Source: an uncultured Clostridia bacterium (GTDB lineage: Bacteria > Bacillota > Clostridia > TANB77 > CAG-508). Taken from it: 36,565 bases of DNA. A model generated the notes under the pieces. The model did not search any database, was not told the DNA's origin, and saw only the letters and a program-made list of their open reading frames with translations. The stretch lies in assembly GCA_947632585.1 (NCBI GenBank), contig CANRPS010000011.1:1-36565 (forward strand), read 5' to 3'. The first letter of the stretch is position 1. Each line of letters opens with the position of its first letter. The translations under genes and the position numbers were made by a program. Positions 17,265 to 26,092 of this stretch are shown here, piece by piece.

Positions 17265-17293
17265 TTGATATTTTAGCTAATTTGCTATATAAT
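17265..17293 (+). promoter_or_regulatory. alaS promoter
   Basis: TTGATA (17265-17270), 17 bases, TATAAT (17288-17293). The leader to ATG 17334 is only about 35 bases, too short for a T-box. Confidence 0.85.
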
Positions 17294-17333
17294 TGTAAAG
17301 AATTTTTGAAGAAAATAGAAAGAAGGAATCTTA

Positions 17334-19085
17334 ATGAAGGCAATAGAAATAAGAAACAAATATTTAAACTTTTTTAAAAATCATGGGCATAGTATAATAC
17401 CATCAGCACCATTAATACCAGAAAATGATCCATCTGTATTATTTACGACAGCAGGAATGCAGCCATTAGTGCCATATCTTCTTGGAGAACCACATCCAGA
17501 AGGAAAAAGGCTAACAGATTATCAAAAATGCGTAAGAACAAATGATATAGATGAAGTTGGAGATAATAGACATTTAACATATTTTGAAATGTTGGGAAAT
17601 TGGTCACTAGGAGACTATTTTAAAGAAGAATCTATAAAGATGAGTTTTGAATTTCTAACAAAGGAATTAGGGATTCCTGTAGAAAAATTATCAGTAACAG
17701 TATTTGAAGGAGATAAAGATTGTCCAAGAGATGAAGTCGCAGCAAAATGTTGGAAAGATGTAGGAATATTGGATGGTCATATTTATTATTATGGTAAAGA
17801 TGATAATTGGTGGATAGCTGGAGAAATAGGACCATGTGGACCAGATACAGAAATGTTCTATGATACAGGAAAACCAGCATGCTCACCTAATTGCCAACCT
17901 TCATGCGGATGTGGTAAATATGTTGAAATCTGGAATAACGTTTTTATGGAGTATTACAAAGATGAAAAAGGATATACTAAACTAAAGCAACAAAATGTTG
18001 ATACAGGTTTAGGATTAGAAAGAATGACAATGCTGTTACAAGGAAAAGAAACACCATTTGATACAGAAATATTCAAACCAGTAATGGATAAACTTCTAGA
18101 ACTACAAAAAGCAGATAGCGTAGAAAGTAGACGAATTATAGCAGAACATCTACGTTCAAGTATGATGATAATATCAGATGGTGGTAGACCATCAAATCTA
18201 GATAGAGGATATGTTTTACGTCGTTTAATAAGAAGGATGATAAGACATATGAATAAACTTCAAATAGATCTTGAAAAAATTACTGAATTAATTGATTTAA
18301 ATGTAGATACATTAAAAGAATTATATCCAGATTTAGAAAAAAATAGAGAATTAATAAAAGCAGTTATTGTAGAAGAAAAGAACAAGTTTGTAAAAACATT
18401 AGACAAAGGCGAAAGAGAATTTAATAAAGAAATAGAAAAAATAAAAGCACAAGGAAAAACAGAAATTACAGGAGAAATAGTATTTAGATTATATGATACA
18501 TATGGATTTCCACCAGAAGTTACAAAAGACTTAGCTATAGAAAATAAAATGACAATATCAATGAACGAATTTAATGAGCTATTTAAAGCACATCAAGAAA
18601 AATCAAGAGCAGGAGCTAATCAAAAATTTAAAGGTGGATTAGCTTCAACAGGAGAAATGGAAACGAAATACCATACAGCAACACATCTTCTAAATGCCGC
18701 TTTAAAACAAGTATTAGGACCACATGTACATCAAAGAGGAAGCAATATAACAGAAGAAAGAATGAGATTTGATTTTTCACATGATAGCAAAATGACAGAA
18801 GAAGAAAAGAAGCAAACAGAAGATTTAGTAAATAAATGGATATCTGATGCAATTCCTGTAGAAAAATTAGAAATGAAAAAAGAAGAAGCTATAGCAATGA
18901 AAGCAGAAGCAATGTTTATTGAAAAATATGGTGATATTGTTACAGTATATAAAATAGGAGACATATCATTAGAATTATGTGGTGGCCCACATGTATCAAA
19001 TACATCAGAACTTGGACATTTTAAAATAAAAAAAGAAGAGTCTAGTTCTTCAGGAGTAAGAAGAATAAAAGCTATATTAGAATAA
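17334..19085 (+). CDS. alaS: Alanyl-tRNA synthetase, short form lacking C-Ala domain
   Basis: 583 residues against about 870 for most bacterial AlaRS. The class II core is complete: motif 1 region PLIPENDPSVLFTTAGMQPL, motif 2 TYFEMLGNWSLGDYF, a Cys cluster CSPNCQPSCGCG (about 183-194) and motif 3 GLGLERMTMLLQG. The editing domain is present with HTATHLL (about 446) and CGGPHVS (about 549). The chain stops just after it (SSGVRRIKAIL), so the oligomerisation/C-Ala domain is absent without any frameshift or downstream remnant. This layout resembles AlaRS of reduced bacteria such as CPR lineages. RBS AGAAGGAA. Charging and editing should both work. Confidence 0.95.
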   Translation: MKAIEIRNKYLNFFKNHGHSIIPSAPLIPENDPSVLFTTAGMQPLVPYLLGEPHPEGKRLTDYQKCVRTNDIDEVGDNRHLTYFEMLGNWSLGDYFKEESIKMSFEFLTKELGIPVEKLSVTVFEGDKDCPRDEVAAKCWKDVGILDGHIYYYGKDDNWWIAGEIGPCGPDTEMFYDTGKPACSPNCQPSCGCGKYVEIWNNVFMEYYKDEKGYTKLKQQNVDTGLGLERMTMLLQGKETPFDTEIFKPVMDKLLELQKADSVESRRIIAEHLRSSMMIISDGGRPSNLDRGYVLRRLIRRMIRHMNKLQIDLEKITELIDLNVDTLKELYPDLEKNRELIKAVIVEEKNKFVKTLDKGEREFNKEIEKIKAQGKTEITGEIVFRLYDTYGFPPEVTKDLAIENKMTISMNEFNELFKAHQEKSRAGANQKFKGGLASTGEMETKYHTATHLLNAALKQVLGPHVHQRGSNITEERMRFDFSHDSKMTEEEKKQTEDLVNKWISDAIPVEKLEMKKEEAIAMKAEAMFIEKYGDIVTVYKIGDISLELCGGPHVSNTSELGHFKIKKEESSSSGVRRIKAILE

Positions 19086-19098
19086 AAGGGAGTTTATT

Positions 19099-19446
19099 AT
19101 GGAAAAAGATTGTTTATTTTGTAAAATAATAAAAGGAGAAATCCCAAGTACAAAGGTATATGAAGACGAATTTGTATATGGATTTAAAGACATAAACCCT
19201 GCAGCACCTATTCACATTCTTGTAATACCTAAGAAGCACATTGATTCATTAAGTTGTATTACAGATGAAGACGAAAAATATATATGGAATATTCATAAAG
19301 CAATGAATAAAATTGCAGAAGAATATGGATTCAAGCAAAACGGATATAGAGTAATTGTAAATTGTGGAAAAGATTCTGGTCAAGAAGTAATGCATTTACA
19401 TTATCATTTACTTGCTGGAATGAAATTCGGAGAAAAAATAGTATAG
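19099..19446 (+). CDS. HIT family (HinT-like) nucleotide hydrolase
   Basis: 115 residues. CLFCKIIKGEIPS at the start and the histidine triad MHLHYHLLAG near residue 98, with NPAAPIHILVIPKKH in the middle, define HinT proteins, which hydrolyse purine phosphoramidates such as aminoacyl-adenylates. Placement 13 bases behind alaS matches that role. RBS AAAGGGAG. Confidence 0.95.
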   Translation: MEKDCLFCKIIKGEIPSTKVYEDEFVYGFKDINPAAPIHILVIPKKHIDSLSCITDEDEKYIWNIHKAMNKIAEEYGFKQNGYRVIVNCGKDSGQEVMHLHYHLLAGMKFGEKIV

Positions 19447-19455
19447 GAGAAAAAA

Positions 19456-19731
19456 ATGAGCACAACTCAAATTATAATAATATATTTGGTAATAATAAAT
19501 ATTATAGGTTTTTTAGTAATGGGAATAGATAAATACAAAGCAAAAATGGGATATCACCGAATACCAGAAAATACATTATTTTCTTTTACTATTTTAGGTG
19601 GAGGAATAGGTACAATTGCAGGAATGTATGTATTTCGACATAAAACAAAAAAACGTAAATTTACAATTGGTATGCCATTAATTTTAATTTTAGAAATATT
19701 AATTTATATATATTTGAGATATATTATTTAA
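19456..19731 (+). CDS. DUF1294 small membrane protein
   Basis: 91 residues: a membrane helix (about 3-22), GIDKYKAKMGYHRIPE, LGGGIGTIAGMYVFRHKTKK, then a second helix (72-90). This pattern is typical of DUF1294, whose function is unknown. RBS AGGAG overlaps the end of the HIT gene; same transcript. Confidence 0.9.
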   Translation: MSTTQIIIIYLVIINIIGFLVMGIDKYKAKMGYHRIPENTLFSFTILGGGIGTIAGMYVFRHKTKKRKFTIGMPLILILEILIYIYLRYII

Positions 19732-19783
19732 AAAAGATGAGTTAAATAGAAGTGTTTATAACACTAATATTTAGCTCATTTTT
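19730..19783 (+). terminator. Terminator of the alaS-HIT-DUF1294 unit
   Basis: AAAAAGATGAGTTAAATA pairs with TATTTAGCTCATTTTT with one bulge and one G-T pair, then T run. Confidence 0.75.
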
Positions 19784-19904
19784 CAATTGAAAAAGTTTTA
19801 AATGCAGATGAAGACTATTATTAATAAAAATATAAAGATAAAAATAGTAGACATAAAAATAAAAAAATAAAATAAATAAAATAATAAAATATTCACGGAT
19901 TGCT

Positions 19905-19985
19905 TGTGAATAACTTGGAGTTAAAAAAGCCACAAATAAAAATTATTCACAAAGTTATCCACATTATCCACAAACCTGTGAAAAA
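19905..19985. promoter_or_regulatory. Cluster of five DnaA-box-like 9-mers
   Basis: The 369-base gap 19732-20100 holds no gene. Within it, TTATTCACA (19943-19951), TTATCCACA (19955-19963) and TTATCCACA (19964-19972) run head to tail. They are flanked by inverted boxes at 19905-19913 (minus TTATTCACA) and 19977-19985 (minus TTTTTCACA). Two are exact DnaA consensus. A very A/T-rich stretch follows (19981-20060). Genes on both sides point the same way and dnaA/dnaN are not visible, so this may be a titration/regulatory cluster rather than oriC; not settled. Confidence 0.75.
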
Positions 19986-20068
19986 ATAGTAAACATAAAA
20001 CAATAAACATAATGTAAAATATTTGACATAATTGTAATATTTTTGTAAAAAAATTGTAAAAATCCACC

Positions 20069-20097
20069 TTGAGTTTTTATATGGTATATGTTAAAAT
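20069..20097 (+). promoter_or_regulatory. lepA promoter
   Basis: TTGAGT (20069-20074), 17 bases, TAAAAT (20092-20097). Transcription would start near 20104, which excludes GTG 20101 as start codon and supports ATG 20125. A further TTGACA is at 20023-20028 without a good -10. Confidence 0.65.
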
Positions 20098-20124
20098 ATA
20101 GTGTGTAAAGGGAAAAGAGGAAAT

Positions 20125-21943
20125 ATGAACGAATATCAAAAAAAAATTAGAAATTTTAGTATAATAGCACATATAGATCATGGAAAATCAACTCTAGCAG
20201 ATAGGTTAATAGAATTAACAGGATCGCTTTCAAAAAGAGAAATGGAAAATCAAGTTTTAGACAATATGGACATAGAGCGAGAAAGAGGAATAACAATAAA
20301 AGCACAATCTGTAAAAATGAAATATAAAGCAAAAAATGGAGAAGAATATATTCTTAATTTAATTGATACACCAGGACATGTCGATTTTAATTATGAAGTA
20401 TCAAGAAGTTTAGCTGCATGTGATGGAGCAATATTAGTTGTAGATAGTACTCAAGGAGTAGAAGCACAAACATTAGCAAATGTATATTTAGCAATAGACA
20501 ACAACTTAGAAATTCTACCAGTAATAAATAAAATAGATTTACCGAGTGCAAGAATAGAAGAAACAAAAAAAGAAATAGAAGATATAATTGGAATCCCGGC
20601 CGAAGATGCACCTTGCATTTCTGCAAAAACAGGTTTAAATGTTGAAGAAGTTTTAGAAAAAATAGTAGAAAACTTGCCTGCACCAAAAGGAGATGAAACA
20701 GCTAAAACTAAATGCTTAATATTTGATTCATATTATGATAATTATAAAGGAGCTCTTGCTTATGTAAGAGTAATGGATGGAAAAATAAAAGTGGGTGATG
20801 AAATTCTACTTATGCAAGCAAATAGAGTATTTGTAGTAACAGAAGTAGGATATTTTGCACCAGGAGATTATATACCATCAGAAGAGTTAAAAGCAGGAGA
20901 AGTAGGTTATATTGCGGCAAGTATAAAGAGTTTATCAGATATACATGTAGGAGATACTATAACTTTAAAAGAAGATCCTGCGTTAGAACCGCTTAAAGGC
21001 TATAAAAAAGTACAACCAATGGTATATTGTCGGAATATATCCAGTAGATGGAAGCGAATTTGAAACATTAAAATTAGCTTTAGAAAAATTAAAATTAAAT
21101 GACGCATCTTTAGAATATGAGCAAGAAACATCAAATGCACTAGGATATGGATTTAGATGTGGATTTTTAGGACTATTACATTTAGAAATAATAGAAGAAA
21201 GATTAGATAGGGAATTTGATTTAGGATTGATTACAACAGCACCTTCTGTTATATACAAAGTACATAAAACAAATGGAGAAATTTTAGAAATATATAATCC
21301 AGGAGATTTACCAAATTCAGGAGAAATAGCATTTATTGAGGAACCAATAGTTACTGCAAATATTATTACACCGAAGGAATATGTTGGTGGAATAATGGAA
21401 ATGTGCCAAAATAGACGTGGAAATTATATAGATATGAGGTATCTAGATGAAAATAGGGTAAATTTAGTATATGAATTACCATTAAATGAAATTATATATG
21501 ATTTTTTTGATAACTTAAAATCAAAAACAAAAGGATATGCATCATTTGATTATGAATTCAAAGAATATAAAGAAGCTAAACTTGTAAAACTAGATATACA
21601 TGTAAATGGAGAAGCAGTTGATGCACTTTCATTTATAGTTCATAAGGATATGGCATATACTAGAGGAAGAAAAATGGTTGAAAAACTAAAAACAATTATT
21701 CCTAGACACTTATTTACAATACCGCTTCAAGCAGTAGTTGGAGGAACAGTAATTGCAAGAGAAACAATATCAGCTTTGAGAAAAGATGTACTTGCCAAAT
21801 GTTATGGAGGAGATATAACAAGAAAAAAGAAATTACTAGAAAAACAAAAACGAGGTAAAGAAAAAATGAGACAAATAGGAAAAGTTGAAATGCCACAAGA
21901 AGCATTTTTATCAGTTTTAAAATTAGATGATGACGAGAAATAG
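20125..21943 (+). CDS. lepA: Elongation factor 4 (LepA GTPase), CGG +1 frameshift
   Basis: 605 residues after recoding, normal LepA length. LepA is a ribosome-associated GTPase acting in initiation or 30S assembly. G1 AHIDHGKST, switch [15 protein letters not shown]3 DTPGHVDF, G4 NKIDLPSA and G5 SAKTG are all present. In-frame CGG at 21031-21033 follows VYC; unshifted it stops after IRRWKRI-type nonsense at 21061-21063, inside domain II/III. Skipping C21031 gives [18 protein letters not shown], a strongly conserved LepA segment, and the rest runs to KLDDDEK. ATG 20125 with AGAGG upstream is chosen over GTG 20101. trmL follows after 9 bases. Confidence 0.97.
21031..21034 (+). other. CGG +1 recoding site 4 (TGT CGG A)
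   Basis: 0 frame: [13 protein letters not shown] stop. +1 frame: [16 protein letters not shown], near-invariant in LepA. It is the cleanest of the seven because the protein is highly conserved on both sides and glycine is the expected residue. Confidence 0.97.
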
Positions 21944-21952
21944 GAGTAAAAA

Positions 21953-22456
21953 ATGAAATTAAATATAGTAATGGTAGAGCCTGAAATACCACAAAATACT
22001 GGCAATATAGCAAGAACATGTGCAATTACAAATGCAAAATTACATTTGGTTCATCCATTGGGGTTTAAAATAGATGAAAAGGCAGTAAAAAGAGCAGGTT
22101 TAGATTATTGGGATAAACTAGAAATTGAAGAACATGAATCTTTAGAGAAATTTTTACAAAAATATGAACCAGAAAAGCATAATATGTTTTTTGCAACTAC
22201 AAAAGGAAAGACAAAATATACAGATATTAATTATTCAAATATGGATGAAGTTTTTGTATTATATGGAAAAGAAACAAAAGGTTTACCAGAAGATTTGCTT
22301 AAAAAATATTTAGATACAAAAACGATAAGAATACCCATGCTTCCGACTTTAAGATCTTTAAATTTGTCTAATGCGGTTGCAATAATAACATATGAGATTT
22401 TAAGACAGAACAATTTTGAGGATTTACAAGAAATAAGTAATTATTTTGATAAATAA
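21953..22456 (+). CDS. trmL: tRNA (cytidine(34)-2'-O)-methyltransferase TrmL
   Basis: 167 residues, a minimal SPOUT enzyme that methylates the wobble base of tRNA-Leu isoacceptors. IPQNTGNIARTC (Asn/Arg motif), LYGKETKGLP and IRIPM plus RSLNLSNAVAI form the knotted SAM site. RBS AGGAG 5 bases before ATG. Cotranscribed with lepA and an rRNA methyltransferase, a translation-themed cluster. Confidence 0.95.
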   Translation: MKLNIVMVEPEIPQNTGNIARTCAITNAKLHLVHPLGFKIDEKAVKRAGLDYWDKLEIEEHESLEKFLQKYEPEKHNMFFATTKGKTKYTDINYSNMDEVFVLYGKETKGLPEDLLKKYLDTKTIRIPMLPTLRSLNLSNAVAIITYEILRQNNFEDLQEISNYFDK

Positions 22457-22482
22457 ATTTATAAGAAAAGAGAGAATATATA

Positions 22483-23265
22483 ATGCAAGTGATAACAAGT
22501 AAAGAAAACAACTTAATAAAACACATTTGTAAATTAAGAGAAAAAAAATATAGAGATGAATATTGCGAATTTATTATAGAAGGTGTAAAATTACTAAAAG
22601 AAGCATTAAATGAAAAAGTGACTATTAAAAACATTATAATTAGTGAAGAAGCAATAAAACAGAAAACAATAGAAAAAGAACTATTAAAAAAAATTGATTA
22701 CATTCAAGTACCAGAAAGTATTTTTAAATTAATATCAAATGTAGAAAATCCACAAGGAATATTGGCTGTTATAAAAAAGAATTCAAATTCAGATATAATA
22801 GACGAAAAAAGTGATTTTATTTTAGCATTAGACGATATACAAGATCCAGGAAATTTAGGGACAATAATAAGAACAGCAGATAGTATAAACTTAAAACAAA
22901 TTATAGTTTCAAAAGGAACAGCTGATGCATATAATCCTAAGGTAATACGTTCAACAATGGGGGCAATATATAGAGTAAAAATAATAGAAACAGAAAATCT
23001 CTTAGAAACATTAAAGAATTTACAAAAAAAGAAATATAAAATAGTTGTAACATCATTAGATGCTAAAAAAACTATATTTAATACTAATTTAAATAAAAGT
23101 GTTATTGTTATAGGAAATGAATCAAATGGAGTATCAAAAAAAATAATAGATATAGCAGATGAAAAAACGATAATTCCAATGGAGGGAAAAACAGAAAGTC
23201 TAAATGCATCAGTTGCAACAGGAATAATTTTATATGAGTACATAAGACAAAAAAATAATAAATAA
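22483..23265 (+). CDS. SpoU/TrmH family RNA 2'-O-methyltransferase (probable 23S rRNA)
   Basis: 260 residues. N-terminal substrate-binding part (SKENNLIKHICKLREKKYR, EFIIEGVKLLKEAL) is like RlmB/YsgA proteins. The SPOUT domain from about 115 shows LDDIQDPGNLGTIIRTAD, IVIGNESNGVS and IPMEGKTESLNASVATGI, the three SpoU motifs. Exact target nucleotide cannot be told from sequence alone. RBS AAAGAGAG. It follows trmL by 26 bases. Confidence 0.92.
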   Translation: MQVITSKENNLIKHICKLREKKYRDEYCEFIIEGVKLLKEALNEKVTIKNIIISEEAIKQKTIEKELLKKIDYIQVPESIFKLISNVENPQGILAVIKKNSNSDIIDEKSDFILALDDIQDPGNLGTIIRTADSINLKQIIVSKGTADAYNPKVIRSTMGAIYRVKIIETENLLETLKNLQKKKYKIVVTSLDAKKTIFNTNLNKSVIVIGNESNGVSKKIIDIADEKTIIPMEGKTESLNASVATGIILYEYIRQKNNK

Positions 23266-23296
23266 ATTACAATAAGGATAAAAGAAAGGAAATTAA

Positions 23297-23854
23297 ATGG
23301 AAGAAGAAAACAAGAATGCATATTCAGAAGTAATAGCTGTATTAAAGCTTTTAGATGATGAAAAAAGGCTAGAAGCATTACCAATGGAGACATTAGAACT
23401 ATTAAAATCAAAAGCAAATCCAGAATATAACCCAACATTTTCAAAAGAGATTTCGTTAGAAGAACAAAATCTTTTACCAGAAACTTTATCAATATTATCA
23501 TGGATTGCAATGAAATATTGGAATAATGAGATAGAAGAACAAAATGAAGCAGAAGTATTTTCTATAGAAGAAGAAAATGAAGAAAAAGATGCAGAACAAA
23601 TACTAAATAATACTGAAGAAATAAATAGTAAAACAGATGAAGAAATAGAAAACGATGTTAAACAAGAAGAAATAGAAGAAGTTATAGAAGAAAAAAATAA
23701 TGAAACAGAAGGAAATGATACTTTACCAATTTTATATAAAGATTTAAAATGGTATCAAAAGATAAAAATTAAAATAATAGAATTTTTTAATAGAATATTT
23801 AAGAAAAATATTAATGTGCAAAAGAATAAAGAGGAAGGAAAAAGTACTTTATGA
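23297..23854 (+). CDS. Acidic unknown protein with basic tail
   Basis: 185 residues, not recognised. Residues 1-80 look folded (EVIAVLKLLDDEKRLEALP, ETLSILSWIAMKYW). Residues 85-140 are extremely Glu-rich and probably disordered. The last 45 residues are basic with an amphipathic stretch (WYQKIKIKIIEFFNRIFKKN) that could bind membrane. The stop TGA overlaps the start of the next gene (ATGA, 23851-23854), so translation of the two is coupled and they probably act together. Confidence 0.75.
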   Translation: MEEENKNAYSEVIAVLKLLDDEKRLEALPMETLELLKSKANPEYNPTFSKEISLEEQNLLPETLSILSWIAMKYWNNEIEEQNEAEVFSIEEENEEKDAEQILNNTEEINSKTDEEIENDVKQEEIEEVIEEKNNETEGNDTLPILYKDLKWYQKIKIKIIEFFNRIFKKNINVQKNKEEGKSTL

Positions 23855-24708
23855 GACCTGTTATAGAAAAACGAAGGTTTAAAATTAGGTATTTATTATA
23901 TACAATAATTTTGATTATATGTATAATATCAATAAGTATAGCAATATATATGCAATTTTATAGAGAATCAAACCTAGGAGTAATATTTGGAATAAAAAAA
24001 GAAAACACTGATGAAGAAGAAATTGTTGCATTAAAATCAAATTTTTTGGGTACTTTTAATAATGAATTAGAAATAATAGAAAAATATTCAGAAGGTGTAG
24101 CAAAACTAGACGAAAAAAAGGAATTAATAACTACTTCAAACGAAATAAAAGAACAAAATGCTAATTATATAATAAATACAAAAATACCTGCTTTTAATAT
24201 AGACTCTGAAATAACAAAAAAATATAATGAAGAAATTGAATCAACATTTTTAAATAAAGCAAATAGCATAATAACTTTAATGAATAATAATAATGAAGTA
24301 GTATATAATGTTAAATATGAAGCTTATTTATATAAAGAAATATTATCTCTTGTAATAATATCAGAGTTAAAAGAAGGAGAAAATAGTCAAAGAATTATTT
24401 TACAGACATATAATTATAATTTAAAAGAAAATAGAGAAATTAATATTAATGAATTATTAAACATAAAAAAATTAACCGAAAAAGAAGTTAATAATAAAAT
24501 AAAATATGAAATAGATAAGGCACAAGAACAAAATATAAGGTTAAAAGAAGCGGGTTATAATGTAAATGTAAGAGATAGTTCTTCAGAAAAATATAAAGTG
24601 AAAAATGCAAAAACATTTTTTATAGGAAAAGAAGGATATCTTTATATGGTTTATCCTTATGGAAATGAAGAGTTTACTAGTCAAATAGATTTAATTATTT
24701 TTAAATAA
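23851..24708 (+). CDS. Membrane-anchored DUF3298/DUF4163-like (RsiV-type) extracytoplasmic protein
   Basis: 285 residues. A basic N terminus leads into a membrane helix (about 13-33). The outside part has the DUF4163/DUF3298 look: INTKIPAFNIDSEITKKYNE, VKYEAYLYKEILSLVIIS, ILQTYNYNLKENREININEL and the ending YLYMVYPYGNEEFTSQIDLI. Such domains occur in anti-sigma factor RsiV and in stand-alone surface proteins; no cytoplasmic anti-sigma segment is present here. The ATG overlaps the previous stop. Confidence 0.75.
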   Translation: MRPVIEKRRFKIRYLLYTIILIICIISISIAIYMQFYRESNLGVIFGIKKENTDEEEIVALKSNFLGTFNNELEIIEKYSEGVAKLDEKKELITTSNEIKEQNANYIINTKIPAFNIDSEITKKYNEEIESTFLNKANSIITLMNNNNEVVYNVKYEAYLYKEILSLVIISELKEGENSQRIILQTYNYNLKENREININELLNIKKLTEKEVNNKIKYEIDKAQEQNIRLKEAGYNVNVRDSSSEKYKVKNAKTFFIGKEGYLYMVYPYGNEEFTSQIDLIIFK

Positions 24709-24738
24709 AAATAGAGAAGCGGGTAGCTTCTCTATTTT
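24707..24738 (+). terminator. Terminator of the lepA operon
   Basis: AAAATAGAGAAGC, loop GGGTA, GCTTCTCTATTTT. The next 120 bases (24739-24858) before the convergent htrA stop hold no gene. Confidence 0.9.
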
Positions 24739-24858
24739 CAAAATAAAAGGGGATGTTTCTTTAATTTAAGTAATTTTTATTACAATTACCTATTTATAAT
24801 ATACAATACTTATTTGTCCATTTTGTGAACAATATGTGAAAAGTTTTTAATTAAGAAA

Positions 24859-26092
24859 CTAATTAGAAATTTGTTCACCTAAAGTTATTTCAAGTTCTTT
24901 TTCTTTACCATCACGATTTATTTTTAAAGTTATTTTATCACCAATAGAATGACTATTTTTTATTTCATTTAACTCATTCATAGTAGTAACTTTTTTACCA
25001 TCAGCTTCTATAATAACATCACCAATTTTTAAACCTGCTTTTTCAGCAGCAGAGAATTCTTCAACTGAAACTACAAAGACACCAACAACTAAATTATATC
25101 TTTCAGCAGATGCTTCGTTCAAATCTCTTCCTTCAATTCCAATATAAGGTCTTTTAACAGTTTTATATGTTATTAATTGATCTATTATATCTGTTGTTGA
25201 GTTAATAGGAATTGCAAAACCGATTCCTTCGACACCTGTACTAGAAACCTTAAGAGTATTTATACCTATAACTTGACCTTGACTATTAACTAAAGCACCA
25301 CCACTATTTCCAGAATTAATTGCAGCATCTGTTTGAATACATGTATAAGATGTAGGATTCTCACTATCTTGAACCTTTCTATTTAATGCACTTACAACAC
25401 CACAAGTAATAGTAGTACCAAGTGAAAGAGGATTACCAACAGCCATTGAAAATTCTCCTACCTTAACAGTATCAGAATCTGCAAATTCTGCTGCAGTTAA
25501 ATCATTTTTATCAATTTTTAAAACTGCTAAATCTGTTTGAGCATCTTTTCCTACTATTGTTGCATCATAAGATGTTTCATCATCTCCATATAAAGTAACT
25601 TTAATTGAAGTTGCTTCTGATATATCATAATAAGTAGAAGAAGATTCAGAGCTAACAACATGGTAGTTTGTAACAATATATCCATCTTCACTTATGATAA
25701 TTCCTGAACCCGAAGCTGTAGCAGTAGAAGTAGATGGACCACCTCCACCGAAAAAACTTGAAAAAGGAGATGTTGTTGTTACATTGTAAGAGATACTTAT
25801 ACCAACAATTGATGGTAAAATTTTACTTGCTGCAAAAATTGCTGTATCTGAATAATTTGAAAGTGAAACCAAATTATTATTTACAATTCCAGTAGCAGAT
25901 GATGAGTTATTAATATTTGTACTAGTTTTACCTACTATTTTTTCTTTTATTGAAGGAACACCAAAACATGTTCCGAATAACTAAAGAACATCCTAAAACT
26001 CCACTTATAAATGGAATGAAAAAATTTTTCCCTACAGAAAATGAGCTAGATTTAGTATTATTTATAATACCTTCAAATTCATTTTTTTGCAT
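24859..26092 (-). CDS. htrA: HtrA/DegP-like serine protease with PDZ domain, CGG +1 frameshift near the N terminus
   Basis: About 410 residues after recoding. ATG 26092 lies behind AGGAGG (minus strand). Residues about 23-45 form the membrane anchor, and the frameshift falls inside it: in-frame CGG at 25975-25973 after LGCSLVI (codon 39). Skipping the C gives LGCSLVIGTCFGVPS and then opens straight into the protease. Catalytic His about 144 (VTNYHVV), Asp about 187 (QTDLAVLKI) and Ser about 263 (NSGNSGGALV) are intact. A PDZ domain spans about 310-400 (VEEFSAAEKAGLKIGDVIIE). It degrades misfolded exported proteins. Unshifted reading stops about 15 codons after CGG, before any protease sequence. 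A tandem TTTTCACA/TATTCACA motif lies upstream (26149-26167). Confidence 0.95.
25972..25975 (-). other. CGG +1 recoding site 6 (ATT CGG A, minus strand)
   Basis: The only ATG with an RBS (26092) is in the pre-shift frame, while the protease, PDZ and stop are in the post-shift frame. The segment between 25973 and 25872 has no ATG with RBS, so the protease domain depends on the shift or on a poor internal TTG at 25872 that would leave out the membrane anchor. Confidence 0.93.

Noticed and set aside
17200..17334. T-box leader for alaS
   Set aside because: The promoter is at 17265-17293, leaving only about 35 bases of leader; the upstream hairpin belongs to dapA.
19732..20124. Calling the DnaA-box cluster the chromosome origin
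   Set aside because: No dnaA/dnaN nearby and no strand switch of genes; density of boxes alone is not enough.
20101..20127. GTG 20101 as lepA start
   Set aside because: It lies at or before the expected transcription start and has no RBS; ATG 20125 follows AGAGG.
20387..20686. Long minus-strand open frames opposite lepA, alaS, rRNA methyltransferase and others
   Set aside because: They are antisense shadows: hydrophobic Leu/Phe-rich products caused by A-rich coding strands, with no RBS or family motif.
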